A stretch of 64,000 bases of DNA from PALSA-270 sp963770915. Lineage in GTDB: Bacteria; Acidobacteriota; Terriglobia; Terriglobales; Acidobacteriaceae. The stretch covers positions 868,001 to 932,000 of the forward strand of contig CAVYRG010000001.1 in the NCBI GenBank assembly GCA_963770915.1. The letters are read 5' to 3'. The translations under genes and the position numbers were made by a program. Shown here piece by piece: positions 52,616 to 62,500 of this stretch. The notes under the pieces were generated by a model. It was given only the letters and a program-made list of their open reading frames with translations, was not told the origin of the DNA and ran no database searches. Positions within the stretch are counted from its first letter, which is position 1. Every line of letters begins with the position of its first letter.

Positions 52616-54297
52616 AGTTCCTCTGTGCGCTCTGTGTCCTCTGTGGTTTGGCGGTTCCCTGCGCCGCCCTCGATCGCGAAGCCTTTACGTTCACAAACTA
52701 TCGCTTGAGCATCACAATTGATCCCGAGCAGCAGCGGCTCGAAGTGCGCGGCGACATCACGCTGCGCAACGACTCAAGCGCGCCCCAGAGAAATCTTTCG
52801 CTGCAAATTTCTTCCAGCCTGCACTGGAGTTCCATCCAACTCGGCGATCAGCCGGTGCAGTTCCTCTCCCAGCCCTATACTTCCGATATCGATCACACCG
52901 GCCAACTCTCCGAAGCTATCGTGAGCCTGCCGCAGGCCGTTCCGCCTAAGGGCACGGTCGATCTGCAGATTGGATATGAGGGGGCGATTCCTCTCGACAC
53001 CACGCGGCTCAACCGCATCGGAGTGGCGGAGGAAACCGCCCGGCATACCGACTGGGACCAGATCAGCGATTCCTTTACTGTGGTTCGCGGTGTCGGCTAC
53101 GTCACCTGGTACCCCGTAGCCACGGAGTCCGCCAGTCTCTCCGAGGGCGACAGCGTATTTGAAACCATCGATCGCTGGAAGCTGCGCAACGCCGGCGCCA
53201 GCATGAACGCTTCTTTCCAGTTTCCGAACGGTCAAGTGTTGTTGTTCAGCGGCTTGTCCAGTTCTTCCCCGACCGTTGGCAGAACATCGACCACGCTGTT
53301 GTCGCTTGCTGCATTTAGCATTGCTCATTTCGGGGTCAACGTACCGTCATTCGCTCTTGGTGACTACCAAAAGCTCGGCGCGGATCGCAGCCTCTCGTCC
53401 GTCTTCTATCTTCCGGGTCGCGACGGCCAAGCAAAAGCCTACGCGGACGCGATAACCCGGCTTAGTGCGGCCGTCTCCGGAGCTCAGAACCTTCAGGTCG
53501 TCCAGCTTCCCGATCCTGACGCTGCCTCGTTCACGACTGAGAAGATGCTGCTGACGCCTTTGAAAACGGTCAGTCCGCAAGATGAACTCGCTCTCGTTTA
53601 TGCCTTGGCGCGCCAATGCTTTCGTTCCGGGCATGCTTGGATCCAGGATGGTTTCGCCCACTACGAGCAAGCTTCCTACATTGAACATCGCGACGGACGA
53701 GAGGCGGCGCTTCGCTTTCTGAGCGCTCACCTGGACGAATTGGTGAAAACCGATAAGGCACCCGGCACAACCTACGCCCTGGCGGACGCCCCCGACAATC
53801 TCTACTTGCAAACCAAAGCGATGTACGTGTGGTGGATGCTTCGCGACATGGCTCGGGGCGAAACGCCGCTCGTTGCGGCCGAGCGCTCTTATCGCCCGCA
53901 GGCTGAAGAACAAGCCAACTATCTGCCGCAGCTCATCCAGCAGCAATTCCCCGCTCGCGATCTCTCCTGGTTCTTCGATGATTGGGTGTATCACGACCGC
54001 GGCCTGCCCGATTTTCACGTCGCCTCTGTCTTTCCCAGCCGGACAACGCAAGGAACTTACATCGTTACTGTGACAGTCCAAAACTCTGGCGCCGCCGGCG
54101 CTGAGGTGCCAGTCACGGTTCGCTCAGCGGATGGCGATGAGACGCAAAGGCTGGAAGTACGCGGCCACGCCAAGAGTTCCGTTCGCGTCATCACCACTTC
54201 ATATCCTCAGGAAGTAGTCGTCAATGACGGGAGCGTGCCGGAAAGCGGCATGAGCAACAACACGTTCACAGTGCCGCCGCCTCCCGATGCACGCTAG
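52612..54297 (+). CDS. Secreted peptidase-M1-like protein lacking the zinc site
   Basis: A 561-residue exported protein (signal peptide KFLCALCVLCGLAVPCAA). The N-terminal beta domain (TFTNYRLSITIDPEQQRLEV, GDITLRNDSSAPQRNLSLQI) and the central domain follow the M1 aminopeptidase plan. In the position of the zinc motif HELAHQWF stands YALARQCF (330-337), and the downstream glutamate region EGFA reads DGFAHY (346-351), so both His ligands and the catalytic Glu are lost. It therefore cannot be an active gluzincin. A late beta domain (TYIVTVTVQNSGAAGAEVPV) and a Pro-rich end complete it. It is translationally coupled to the rRNA methyltransferase gene by a 4-base overlap. Confidence 0.82.
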   Translation: MKFLCALCVLCGLAVPCAALDREAFTFTNYRLSITIDPEQQRLEVRGDITLRNDSSAPQRNLSLQISSSLHWSSIQLGDQPVQFLSQPYTSDIDHTGQLSEAIVSLPQAVPPKGTVDLQIGYEGAIPLDTTRLNRIGVAEETARHTDWDQISDSFTVVRGVGYVTWYPVATESASLSEGDSVFETIDRWKLRNAGASMNASFQFPNGQVLLFSGLSSSSPTVGRTSTTLLSLAAFSIAHFGVNVPSFALGDYQKLGADRSLSSVFYLPGRDGQAKAYADAITRLSAAVSGAQNLQVVQLPDPDAASFTTEKMLLTPLKTVSPQDELALVYALARQCFRSGHAWIQDGFAHYEQASYIEHRDGREAALRFLSAHLDELVKTDKAPGTTYALADAPDNLYLQTKAMYVWWMLRDMARGETPLVAAERSYRPQAEEQANYLPQLIQQQFPARDLSWFFDDWVYHDRGLPDFHVASVFPSRTTQGTYIVTVTVQNSGAAGAEVPVTVRSADGDETQRLEVRGHAKSSVRVITTSYPQEVVVNDGSVPESGMSNNTFTVPPPPDAR

Positions 54298-54325
54298 CCG
54301 CGCACATCGTTCCCAGGCATAGGCT

Positions 54326-55807
54326 TCAGTCGGTGCGGCCGCGCAGGGCGGCCACCTTCTTGTTTACATCGGCGGCAAAGGCGGCATCTTTCACGGATTG
54401 CAGATTGATCTCTACGTTGGCCAGCGCACCCTCGATGGCCGCGTTGGCCAAAGCAGAAGCGGTGGTCAGATCGGATTTCATATTTGGATTCGTGATCGGC
54501 CCCAGCTCTTGCGCCAGAGCGAAGATTTCGCTTGCCCCTTCCGCCACAGCCAAAGGCACGCTGGTGGCGCGCTGCAATGCCTGCTCAACCGGGGCGGTCG
54601 CGTCCGGTGAACTCTTCGCCTCTCGATGCGCTTTCACAACCGCTTCGTAGGCCTCCGCATCGGCATCGATTGAAGACTTCATCTGCTCTCGCAGTTGTGC
54701 GAGGCGTTCGAGCGCCGCGCCGAGTTCTTGATCGTGTGCAAGATAAGCCTTCTTCCCGCGCGACATGCCGGCCACCATCGCAGCAAGTCCGGCGGCCATC
54801 GCTGCAGACATGGCCGCCGCGCTGCCGCCGCCGGGCGTTCCGGTGGGCGCCGCCAGCCGCTCAATAAACGGCTCGATAGCGCCGCGCAGGCTTCCTCCCG
54901 CTCTGGCTTTGCCAACGACTGCGGCCAAACGATTCTCCAAAACCAGCGAAGGATCAAAGTTCTCTACCTGCAGAAATCCGGCCGCCGCCCGCTCCAAGGC
55001 TTGCTTTGGAATCAGCCCGATAATCTCGCTGCTCTCGGCCGTTACCCCGAGACTCGCCGCTTCGTGCCCCACCGCTTCAAACACACGCTGCATTCCAGTT
55101 TGCTCGAAATCGGTCAGGTTCATGGAAACCTGCGCCAGCCCGCGCACCAGAAATCCTGCAGCTTTCACAAATGGCAAACCTCCGCTTGAAAAGCGCACTT
55201 TCTTGGCGACCTGCTTTGCGATTGCTACATCCGGCGTGCTCAAGAAGATGTTGTAGGCGATCAGAAACTTGCGCGCTCCCACCACCGTCGCTCCCGCCGT
55301 TGGATGCACGCGCGGTTCTCCAAAATCCGGTCGCCGCGCAGGGTTGGTGGCAATTTCGTCGCGAATGCCCTCAAACTGGCCGCGCCGAATGTTTTCCAGA
55401 TTGCGCCGCCCCTCCGAGGTCGCCGCCGCCTCATATAGATAGACCGGGATTTGATAGCGCCGCCAGATTTGCTCGCCCACGTGACGAGCCATGGCCACAC
55501 AATCTTCAATCGTGACACCTTCAATCGGGATGAAAGGAACCACATCGGCCGCGCCCATGCGCGGGTGCGCGCCTTGATGCTTGGTCAGGTCAATCAGCTC
55601 TGCCGCCTTGCCCACCCCGCGAATCGCCGCCTCCTGAATGGCGTCTGGCTCGCCGGCAAGCGTGATGACGCAGCGATTGTGGTCAGCGTCCATCTCGCGG
55701 TCGAGAAGAGCTACGCCGTCGATCGCCATGGCCTGCACAATGGCGTCCACTTTCACCGCATCGCGGCCTTCAGAAAAGTTGGGAACGCATTCAACCAGGG
55801 TGGACAT
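54326..55807 (-). CDS. ftcD: Bifunctional glutamate formimidoyltransferase / formimidoyltetrahydrofolate cyclodeaminase
   Basis: A 493-residue two-domain enzyme of histidine degradation. The formiminotransferase part (1-300) has MSTLVECVPNFSEGRD, the HQGAHPRMGAADVVPFIPIE loop and LRGLAQ-like VRGLAQVSMNLTD. The cyclodeaminase part (about 305-490) contains PGGGSAAAMSAAMAAGLAAM and RGKKAY. The fusion is the usual arrangement in animals and many bacteria and channels formimino-THF. No other hut genes are seen. The ATG is the natural family start. Confidence 0.93.
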   Translation of the reverse strand: MSTLVECVPNFSEGRDAVKVDAIVQAMAIDGVALLDREMDADHNRCVITLAGEPDAIQEAAIRGVGKAAELIDLTKHQGAHPRMGAADVVPFIPIEGVTIEDCVAMARHVGEQIWRRYQIPVYLYEAAATSEGRRNLENIRRGQFEGIRDEIATNPARRPDFGEPRVHPTAGATVVGARKFLIAYNIFLSTPDVAIAKQVAKKVRFSSGGLPFVKAAGFLVRGLAQVSMNLTDFEQTGMQRVFEAVGHEAASLGVTAESSEIIGLIPKQALERAAAGFLQVENFDPSLVLENRLAAVVGKARAGGSLRGAIEPFIERLAAPTGTPGGGSAAAMSAAMAAGLAAMVAGMSRGKKAYLAHDQELGAALERLAQLREQMKSSIDADAEAYEAVVKAHREAKSSPDATAPVEQALQRATSVPLAVAEGASEIFALAQELGPITNPNMKSDLTTASALANAAIEGALANVEINLQSVKDAAFAADVNKKVAALRGRTD

Positions 55808-55850
55808 TTTCGGAAGATATCATCGGCGAACACCAGCGTCCGCCCACAAG

Positions 55851-56426
55851 CTACTTCTTTCCCCAGAACTTTCCGATCCCCAACCGCACCTGCACCGTAT
55901 TCAAGCCCGGATTCGGCGTCGCCAGTCCTGCGTTGGAGATGTGCATGTAGCGAACCTCAGCGCTCCAGGCGTGGGAATCGCCCAGGAAATGCACTCCCAC
56001 GGCAGCGCACGAGGTGAAGTTTACGGTATTCGTTCCGGTTGGAACGTCGTGATTGGTGAACAACGTGCCGCCGCTCAACTCCAGGTAGGGCATAATCGAC
56101 CCGCGTGTGGCAAAGTTCCACTTCAAATTCAGCGGATTAAAGCCTGCGCCATACGCGGTATTGGCCCGCTGAAACACCAGAAATGCCGGCACACCATCAA
56201 TCGCGTACTCAAAGCGCCCTTTGAGGAAGCTCGGCCCGTGCGGCTGCGTCAGAATCCACCCAAAGCGAAAACCCGCGTTCCACACGCCGGTGTTCGATGT
56301 GCCTCCCGGCACCGAGTACCCGCCGCCCGTCCAGAACTGGATCTCATGCCCTCCGTCTTCCGGCCGAGTTTGGCCAAACGCCAGCGCACTGCACGCAAGC
56401 AAAACCACCGCAAGTAGCACTTTCAT
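55851..56426 (-). CDS. Lipid A 3-O-deacylase-like outer-membrane protein (PagL family)
   Basis: A 191-residue protein with a signal peptide (LLAVVLLACSALAFGQT) and an eight-stranded-barrel pattern of alternating residues. The C-terminal MHISNAGLATPNPGLNTVQV matches the PagL catalytic segment (His-x-Ser-Asn-Ala-Gly), followed by LGIGKFW, so lipid A deacylation in the outer membrane is likely. It agrees with the Kdo genes elsewhere in the window. The ATG was chosen from the start of the signal peptide; the previous open stretch is not coding. Confidence 0.82.
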   Translation of the reverse strand: MKVLLAVVLLACSALAFGQTRPEDGGHEIQFWTGGGYSVPGGTSNTGVWNAGFRFGWILTQPHGPSFLKGRFEYAIDGVPAFLVFQRANTAYGAGFNPLNLKWNFATRGSIMPYLELSGGTLFTNHDVPTGTNTVNFTSCAAVGVHFLGDSHAWSAEVRYMHISNAGLATPNPGLNTVQVRLGIGKFWGKK

Positions 56427-56551
56427 AGGAGTCTCGGCCCGGGCTAGGTCTGGCGGCGCCGCCCTTCGTGAAGCTTCGTGGCCTTCGTGCTTCAATGCTT
56501 TAAAATTTTCCCACCACAAGATATCCCCGCGGAATCCGGGGACTTCGGACT

Positions 56552-57304
56552 CTACAAACTCAGTCCCCCATCCACCGCCATAATCTGCCCGGTAATGAAG
56601 TGCGGCGCGGTGGCAAAAAACAAAACCGCTCCTGCAACGTCGGCTCCTTCGCCGTTACGCCGCATCGGCGTTTGCTTGGCCATATGCCGCAGAAATGCGC
56701 GTCCCGCTTTTGTCTCTCCGCCCAAGTCGATCATGCCCGGCGCCACACAATTTACCGCAATCTCGGGAGCCAACGCTTTGGCCATGACTTTCGTCAACAT
56801 ATGCAGCGCCGCTTTCGACGAGCAATAATGCGCATTGTCAGCCCACGGCAAGATCCCGCCCAGCGACCCCATATTGATAATCCGCCCTCCCCGCCGCCGC
56901 AGAAACTTCACCGCTTCCCGCGAAACCAAAAACGGTCCTCGCGTATTGGACGCGAAGATCGCATCCCACTGCCGCGCCGTCAGCCTTTCGAACTTGACCG
57001 CCTCGTAATTCGCGGCGTTATTCACCAGAATATCGATTTCGCCTAGTTCCCTGCCCGCTTCCTTCACCGCCGACTTCACGCTCGCCTCGTCGGTAATATC
57101 GCAGCGCAGCGCGAAACCCCGCACGCCGTGGCTGCACACATCAATCACGGTGCGCTGCGCGTCGCGCAGAGAATTCCGAAACGTGATGGCAACATCCGCC
57201 CCCGCCTCCGCCAGGATCAGCGCGCTGCAGCGCCCCAAACGCTTGGCACCGCCAGTGATCAGCACTTTCTTGCCACGCAGCGGTTTTTCTTCCACCGGAT
57301 CCAT
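56552..57304 (-). CDS. Short-chain dehydrogenase/reductase (SDR), pteridine-reductase-like
   Basis: A 250-residue Rossmann oxidoreductase. It has the cofactor motif TGGAKRLG (about 17-24), an NNAA motif (DILVNNAANYEAV), the catalytic Ser in INMGSLGGI and Tyr/Lys in HYCSSKAAL (YxxxK), and the final ITGQIMAVDGGLSL. The GGAKRLG variant and the RNSLRDAQ after strand 2 suggest NADPH and a pteridine-reductase or FolM type; this is an inference. The start is the ATG giving MDPVEEKPLRGKK. Confidence 0.9.
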   Translation of the reverse strand: MDPVEEKPLRGKKVLITGGAKRLGRCSALILAEAGADVAITFRNSLRDAQRTVIDVCSHGVRGFALRCDITDEASVKSAVKEAGRELGEIDILVNNAANYEAVKFERLTARQWDAIFASNTRGPFLVSREAVKFLRRRGGRIINMGSLGGILPWADNAHYCSSKAALHMLTKVMAKALAPEIAVNCVAPGMIDLGGETKAGRAFLRHMAKQTPMRRNGEGADVAGAVLFFATAPHFITGQIMAVDGGLSL

Positions 57305-57433
57305 GCTCGGATTCTAACCCATGGCTCACGCTTACCCTCGGAAAGCCTCAGCTTACGCGAGTATGTACGACGGGACGTATCGCCCCTTTGGCGCCTGGAA
57401 ACCCACACCCGCAAACGGGTAAAATCGCCCCCA

Positions 57434-57679
57434 ATGCCTGATCCCCGCCAAGTCATCGTCTATTCCCGCAAAGGCTGCCACCTGTGCGAGATCGTCAAGG
57501 AATCGCTCACCAAGCTGGAGCGCCACGGCGGCTTCACCTGGCGGGACGTTGATGTCGATACCGACGAAAAGCTTCGGCGCCAGTTTACCGACGAAGTTCC
57601 TGTCGTTTTCATCGACGGCCGCAAAGCCTTCAAATACCACATGGATGAACGGGAGTTTCTGCGCCGCCTGTCGAACTGA
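57434..57679 (+). CDS. Glutaredoxin-family protein
   Basis: An 81-residue protein with a thioredoxin fold. The redox motif is CHLC in YSRKGCHLCEIVKESL, then RDVDVDTDEKLRRQFTDEVP and VPVVFIDGRKAFKYHMDERE, as in short glutaredoxin/NrdH-like proteins. The cis-Pro in EVPVVFIDG is kept. It likely reduces disulfides in the cytoplasm. It is upstream of the acyl-CoA ligase and divergent from the SDR gene. Confidence 0.88.
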   Translation: MPDPRQVIVYSRKGCHLCEIVKESLTKLERHGGFTWRDVDVDTDEKLRRQFTDEVPVVFIDGRKAFKYHMDEREFLRRLSN

Positions 57680-57762
57680 CCGCTCCGGCTGGGCCGAAAT
57701 CAAAAGCGCGATCCCCTCGTATTTCCCTCAAGGGTGTGCTATACCTGCGAGCGCAAAATTGC

Positions 57763-59370
57763 ATGACCAACGCCTCTTCCTCCCCGCCGGCTCCTGACTC
57801 TCAGGCGCGAACGGATCTCTATACCGATCCCGAAGGCCATTTCGTGCACGACGCGATTTTGCAGAGCTGCCGCAAGAACGCACGCAAAACCGCCATCGTC
57901 GATCCCTCCTGCAGCCGCCGAATTTCCTACGCCGAATATGGAGAGCTTGTGGAATCTCTGGCTCGCGGATTCGTCGCCGCCGGCCTGCAGCCCGGCGAAG
58001 TGATCGCGATCTTCCTTCCCAACTCCTGGGAATTCTGCGCTGTCTACCATGCCGCGACGCTGGCTGGAGCGATTCCCACCTTGCTGAACCCAACCTACCG
58101 CGAGCGCGAAGTTCGCTTTCAGCTCAAGAACTCGCAAGCTACCATGTTCATCTCGGATGCGCCCAATCTCGAGGCAATTGATCTCTCCGGCCTTCCCCGC
58201 CTTCGCCGCGTCTACTGCACGCGCCAAGCCGCGCCGGGATCGGAGACGTTCTCGAGCCTTCTGCTCCGCACCGCGCAGCCCGTGCCTTCGCCCGCCAAGA
58301 ATTGCCATGCGACTCTGGCTGCGCTTCCCTACTCCAGCGGCACCACCGGCTTGCCGAAAGGGGTCATGCTTTCACACAGCAACCTGGTCTCGAACGTATA
58401 TCAACTGCTGGGTCCGAATGGCTCCGAGTTCAAATCGAATGACATTTTCCTTTGCTTTCTGCCGCTTTATCACATTTACGGTCTGAATGTTGTGCTCAAC
58501 CCCGCCCTCCTCCTGGGTGCGACGCTAGTCCTGCAGGCCCGTTTCAATCTGCCGCAGATCTTCCGGTTGCTCCTAGAGGAAGGCGTCACCGTTATGCCGG
58601 TCGTCCCGCCTGCGCTCAACACGCTATGCCAGGCGGCGGCTGCCGGCGAGTTTCCCAAAGACTCTCGCTTGCGCTGGGTCAAGTCGGGAGCCGCACCGCT
58701 CGCTGCCGAGCTGGCTCGCCGTTTTACCGCGCTGACCGGTGTGCTGGTCTGCCAGGGCTATGGCATGACTGAGGCCTCGCCGATCACGCACTTGGGATAC
58801 CTCGACCCCGCGCTCTACCGCCCCGAATCGATCGGCCGCCCGGTGGCAAAGACGGAATGCCGCGTGGTAGATGATTTTGGCAACGAAGCAGCGCCCGGCG
58901 AGCGTGGCGAGCTCGTCATGCGTGGACCGCAATTCATGCTTGGCTACTGGAACGAACCGCAAGCCACCGCGGCCGCGTTACGCGATGGTTGGTTCTGGTC
59001 GGGAGACATTGTCTGCCGCGACCCGCAGGATTTCTACCAGGTGGTCGATCGCCGCAAAGAGATGATTAAGTACAAGGGCTTCCCAGTCGCTCCCGCCGAG
59101 GTCGAGGCCGTGCTGCTGGAGCACCCCGCCGTCCGCGAATGCGGAGTGGTTGGCCGCATCGATCCAGCCGCCGGAGAAATTCCCGTAGCCTTCGTCGCGC
59201 TTAACGATGGCTTCCCGGCCAACGCCGAGCTGGAAGAAGCTCTCTGCGCCTTCGTCGCCGACCGCCTTACTCACTACAAGCAGCCGCGGCAAATCCGCTT
59301 TGTGGACGCCGTACCCAAAACCGCCTCAGGAAAAATTTTAAGAAGAGAACTGCGAAAAGCTCTCGAGTGA
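57763..59370 (+). CDS. AMP-dependent acyl-CoA synthetase/4-coumarate-CoA-ligase-like enzyme
   Basis: A 535-residue ANL-superfamily ligase. Motifs in order: A3 YSSGTTGLPKGVMLSHSN (about 192-209), A5 GYGMTEASPI (about 335), A7 GWFWSGDIVCRD (about 408), A8 DRRKEMIKYKGFPVAPAEVE (about 428) and A10 PKTASGKILRREL with the catalytic Lys. It activates a carboxylic acid with ATP and CoA. The substrate could be a fatty or aromatic acid. The ATG (MTNASSSPPAP) was chosen; a GTG nine codons earlier is possible. 83 bases separate it from the glutaredoxin gene. Confidence 0.92.
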   Translation: MTNASSSPPAPDSQARTDLYTDPEGHFVHDAILQSCRKNARKTAIVDPSCSRRISYAEYGELVESLARGFVAAGLQPGEVIAIFLPNSWEFCAVYHAATLAGAIPTLLNPTYREREVRFQLKNSQATMFISDAPNLEAIDLSGLPRLRRVYCTRQAAPGSETFSSLLLRTAQPVPSPAKNCHATLAALPYSSGTTGLPKGVMLSHSNLVSNVYQLLGPNGSEFKSNDIFLCFLPLYHIYGLNVVLNPALLLGATLVLQARFNLPQIFRLLLEEGVTVMPVVPPALNTLCQAAAAGEFPKDSRLRWVKSGAAPLAAELARRFTALTGVLVCQGYGMTEASPITHLGYLDPALYRPESIGRPVAKTECRVVDDFGNEAAPGERGELVMRGPQFMLGYWNEPQATAAALRDGWFWSGDIVCRDPQDFYQVVDRRKEMIKYKGFPVAPAEVEAVLLEHPAVRECGVVGRIDPAAGEIPVAFVALNDGFPANAELEEALCAFVADRLTHYKQPRQIRFVDAVPKTASGKILRRELRKALE

Positions 59371-59425
59371 CCGCAAACCGCTGGTTTTGATCTCCCTCAT
59401 TTCACCTCACCAAGGGGCGCCCCAT

Positions 59426-59446
59426 CTTTCGCGCCTTTTGCGAAAG
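59426..59446. terminator. Short hairpin after the acyl-CoA ligase gene
   Basis: CTTTCGC (59426-59432) pairs with GCGAAAG (59440-59446) around a 7-base loop GCCTTTT. It stands 56 bases after the ligase stop codon and may help end its transcript; no T tract follows, so the call is tentative. Confidence 0.35.
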
Positions 59447-59523
59447 GTGAAAGGCCTGCCGCCACCAGTGACTTCCACGAGCATGACGCCATCGCTGGTC
59501 AAACCTCCCTGGATTGCCCGCCC

Positions 59524-59570
59524 AAAAAACTGCCCCACATCGTGGAGCTGATCTCCACGATGTGGGGCAG
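59524..59570 (-). terminator. Strong intrinsic terminator of the xylanase gene
   Basis: A perfect 18-bp stem (CTGCCCCACATCGTGGAG pairing with CTCCACGATGTGGGGCAG) with a 5-base loop, followed on the minus strand by TTTTTT. It ends the xylanase transcript 24 bases after its stop codon. Between 59371 and 59523 no gene is seen. Confidence 0.95.
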
Positions 59571-59593
59571 AAAGTCGCGTTTCGTTTACGGCT

Positions 59594-62500
59594 TTACGGG
59601 AACTGCGGCAAAGCCAGCAGTTGCCGGGTTTCCGCGCCATTCGCCTGGCTCCATGGCATCTGCACGATGAACGGAGCAAGGCTGCGGCACGCGCTGAAGT
59701 CCAGGGTGATGGTCGTGCTGACGGATGAGCCAGCCGGTATATCACCCAGGGTAATTGGGAAGGTCGCAGGCGACTTGACCACTGGATTGCAAGGAGCATT
59801 CCGGTCGAGCAGCCAAACCGGGAACCGCAACTGCTGCAGCGCAAAGGAATTGATCTGCACTGTATAGGCGGTATCCGGTCCTGGATTGTCCACGGTGATC
59901 GTCCACACCCGAGCTTTCGCCGGGCCGCTCTTATGGGTGATCCGGACGTTCGCGAAGAATCCGGGCAAATGGCCTGGGCGATTGATGATCCCCCAATAAG
60001 CCGGCTTCGCCTGCAGGCCCGTATCGAACGGGAGGGGCAGGTTCAGGCGGTTGATCGGGAAGCTGGAGAGCCAGGTGTTGTCATCCGCCATGCCCCAGAA
60101 CGTAACACCGCTCAAGTGACGATGCTCCCGCCGGAACAATTGGAAGTACTGCCAGTAATCATAGCCCTGCTGCGCAATGATCGAGGCTGGCACTGTACCG
60201 CCGTTGGCCCCAAAGTTGGAGGTGTTGTCGCCGGCGTTGTAGACGCTGATGTCCATCTCGGTGATCTGCTGATCGATACCGAGCTTGGCCAGCGTGTCGA
60301 TCGCGTTTTCCATCGCAGGCACGCCCGGGTAGTTGACGTTAACGTGCATCTCGTGCCCGATACCGTCGATGGGGATGCCCCGGCTCTGTAGGTCTTGCAC
60401 AACTTTCACGATGCAAGCCAGTTTCGCCGGGTCGGAGGTGCTGTAGTCGTTGATGAACAGCTTCGTACCCGGAGGCGCGTACTGCCGCGCCGCTTCCATA
60501 GCTATGTCGATATAGCTCTTTCCCAACACGTTGTAGAACGGGCCATGAACCAGACAATCGGGCTGGCTGGGATCGAAGGGCTCGTTGATCACATCCCAGA
60601 TGTACACCTTGTCGCCAAAGTGCGTGACTTCGTTCTGGATGTGCTCCTGGATGTTAGCGGTTACCGTGGCCTGGTTCGCAGGGGAGTTCGTTCCATCGCC
60701 GAACGCGTACGATGGAGTTTGCCCCCCAGTGGCCCACACCAGGTTGTGGCCGCGGATCTTCAGGTTGTGGCAGACTGCGGTGCCAACTTCGGCATCGGCA
60801 TTGCCGTAGGTGAACGATCCTTTCGTATTCTCCACCGAACTCCACTTCATGTCGTTGCCCGACACGATGCTGTTGAAGTGCTTCAGCAGGAGATCAAGAT
60901 GCGGTCCGGAGAGATCGCTGGTGTCGATCTCCGCGCCCACCGCGAAGAAGCGCTCCAGCCGCTCGGCGATGGAGGGAATGTCAGCCTGAATCATCGGAGG
61001 CGGCAGGTAGGTGAGCTGGAAGTCGTCAATGTAGAACGACACCGGATCGGGGTTGGGTTGGGTCCCAGTCGGGAAGGTCTGCAGATACAGGCTTGCCGAT
61101 CCCGGATCGTAGGGGCTGGACATGGTGTAGTTGGGCACCAGAATCTGGTGCCATTGTCCGTCGGCGGCCACCTGCGTGCCGGGGTAGCCGTTCACGCCCG
61201 GGAAACTTGTCGTCCCCTGGAATGTGGTTTGCAGACTCATTTGTATGTTGTGTAGGGAGCCGTCGGTCGCCAGCAGCTTGACCCACACGCTGATGGAGTA
61301 CTGCGAGCCCACGTACATCTTGTTAGCTACGCTGATCGATGGCCCCATGAAGTTTTGGGTGCGCCCGGTGGTCAGCAGGCTCGACGTACCCGAATGCGCT
61401 TCCGCCGTTGTATTGGCCACCGTAACTCCAGACCCGCGTGCACTCCAGCCATCCAGATTGCCGTCTTCAAAGTTCGTGCTGATGCCGGTATTGTCTTGCT
61501 GATCAACCGGCAGCGGCGGCGGTGCGATTTGTCCGATGGTCACATTGCTGATGTAGAACGAGTCCGTCGCACTGCTGGACTGGAAGTACAGAGTCAGCGT
61601 GGTCGGCGCCCCTGGCAGATTGCTGAAGTTGAACGTGCCTTGGACCTTGGTCCAAGCCGTGTCCGACAGCGCGGCCGAGGTTGCCAGGTTGGCAAAGATT
61701 CCCGAAGAATTCGAGCAATCGGTGCGCTTGGTTGACATGGTGACCGTCGGACTGCTGCTATCCGGAGCGGCCAACAAGACGTAGGCACTTACGGTGTAGG
61801 TCGCGCCTGCAACCACGCCGTTCACGCCCAGCAAATCCAGGCTCGGACCTTCGAAGCCCTGCGTCCGGCTTGAGGTCAGAAGGCTGTGAGTGTTACCGGC
61901 CGGGTCGGCCAGCGGCGACAGGCTGTTGGTCAGGCTCACCGAACCGAAGGGCGCCCAGCCGTCAACCCCGCCATCCGCGAAGGTGTAGGACGCTACCGGC
62001 GTTCCGCCCGGCGGAGGCGCGGTTTCTGTAATCACAACATTGTCGAGATAGAAACTCTGCTGCGTGGTTGGGCCCACTAGCTGCGTATACAAGGTGAGCC
62101 CCGTTTCGGTCGCGCTCACCGTGTAGCTGCCTCCGACCTGCGCCCAGCCCGAGTCCGTCAGCGGCACCTGGAAAGTCCCTACCGTGTCAAAGCATGTCCC
62201 CCCGGAACAAGAGGGATCGCTGCGCAAGATGGTGAAGTTGGCATTGGTCGCGGTCTCGCCCGAACTTAGCCTGACCCATCCGGTGATCGTGTACTTAGCG
62301 CCGGCCAAAAGCACTTTGCTTAGGTTTATGCTCGGGCCACTGCTGCCTCCGCTCGAGTTGGTGCTGGTTAATAGGCTATGAGTTCCGGATTGCGCCACAT
62401 CGGTTGAATTCGCAGGCGCGCTGGCACCGTTGAAGGAAGTCCAACCTTGGGCGGTTCCATCTTCAAAATCGTAGGTTGCGACAACTTGCGCGCCTGCGCG

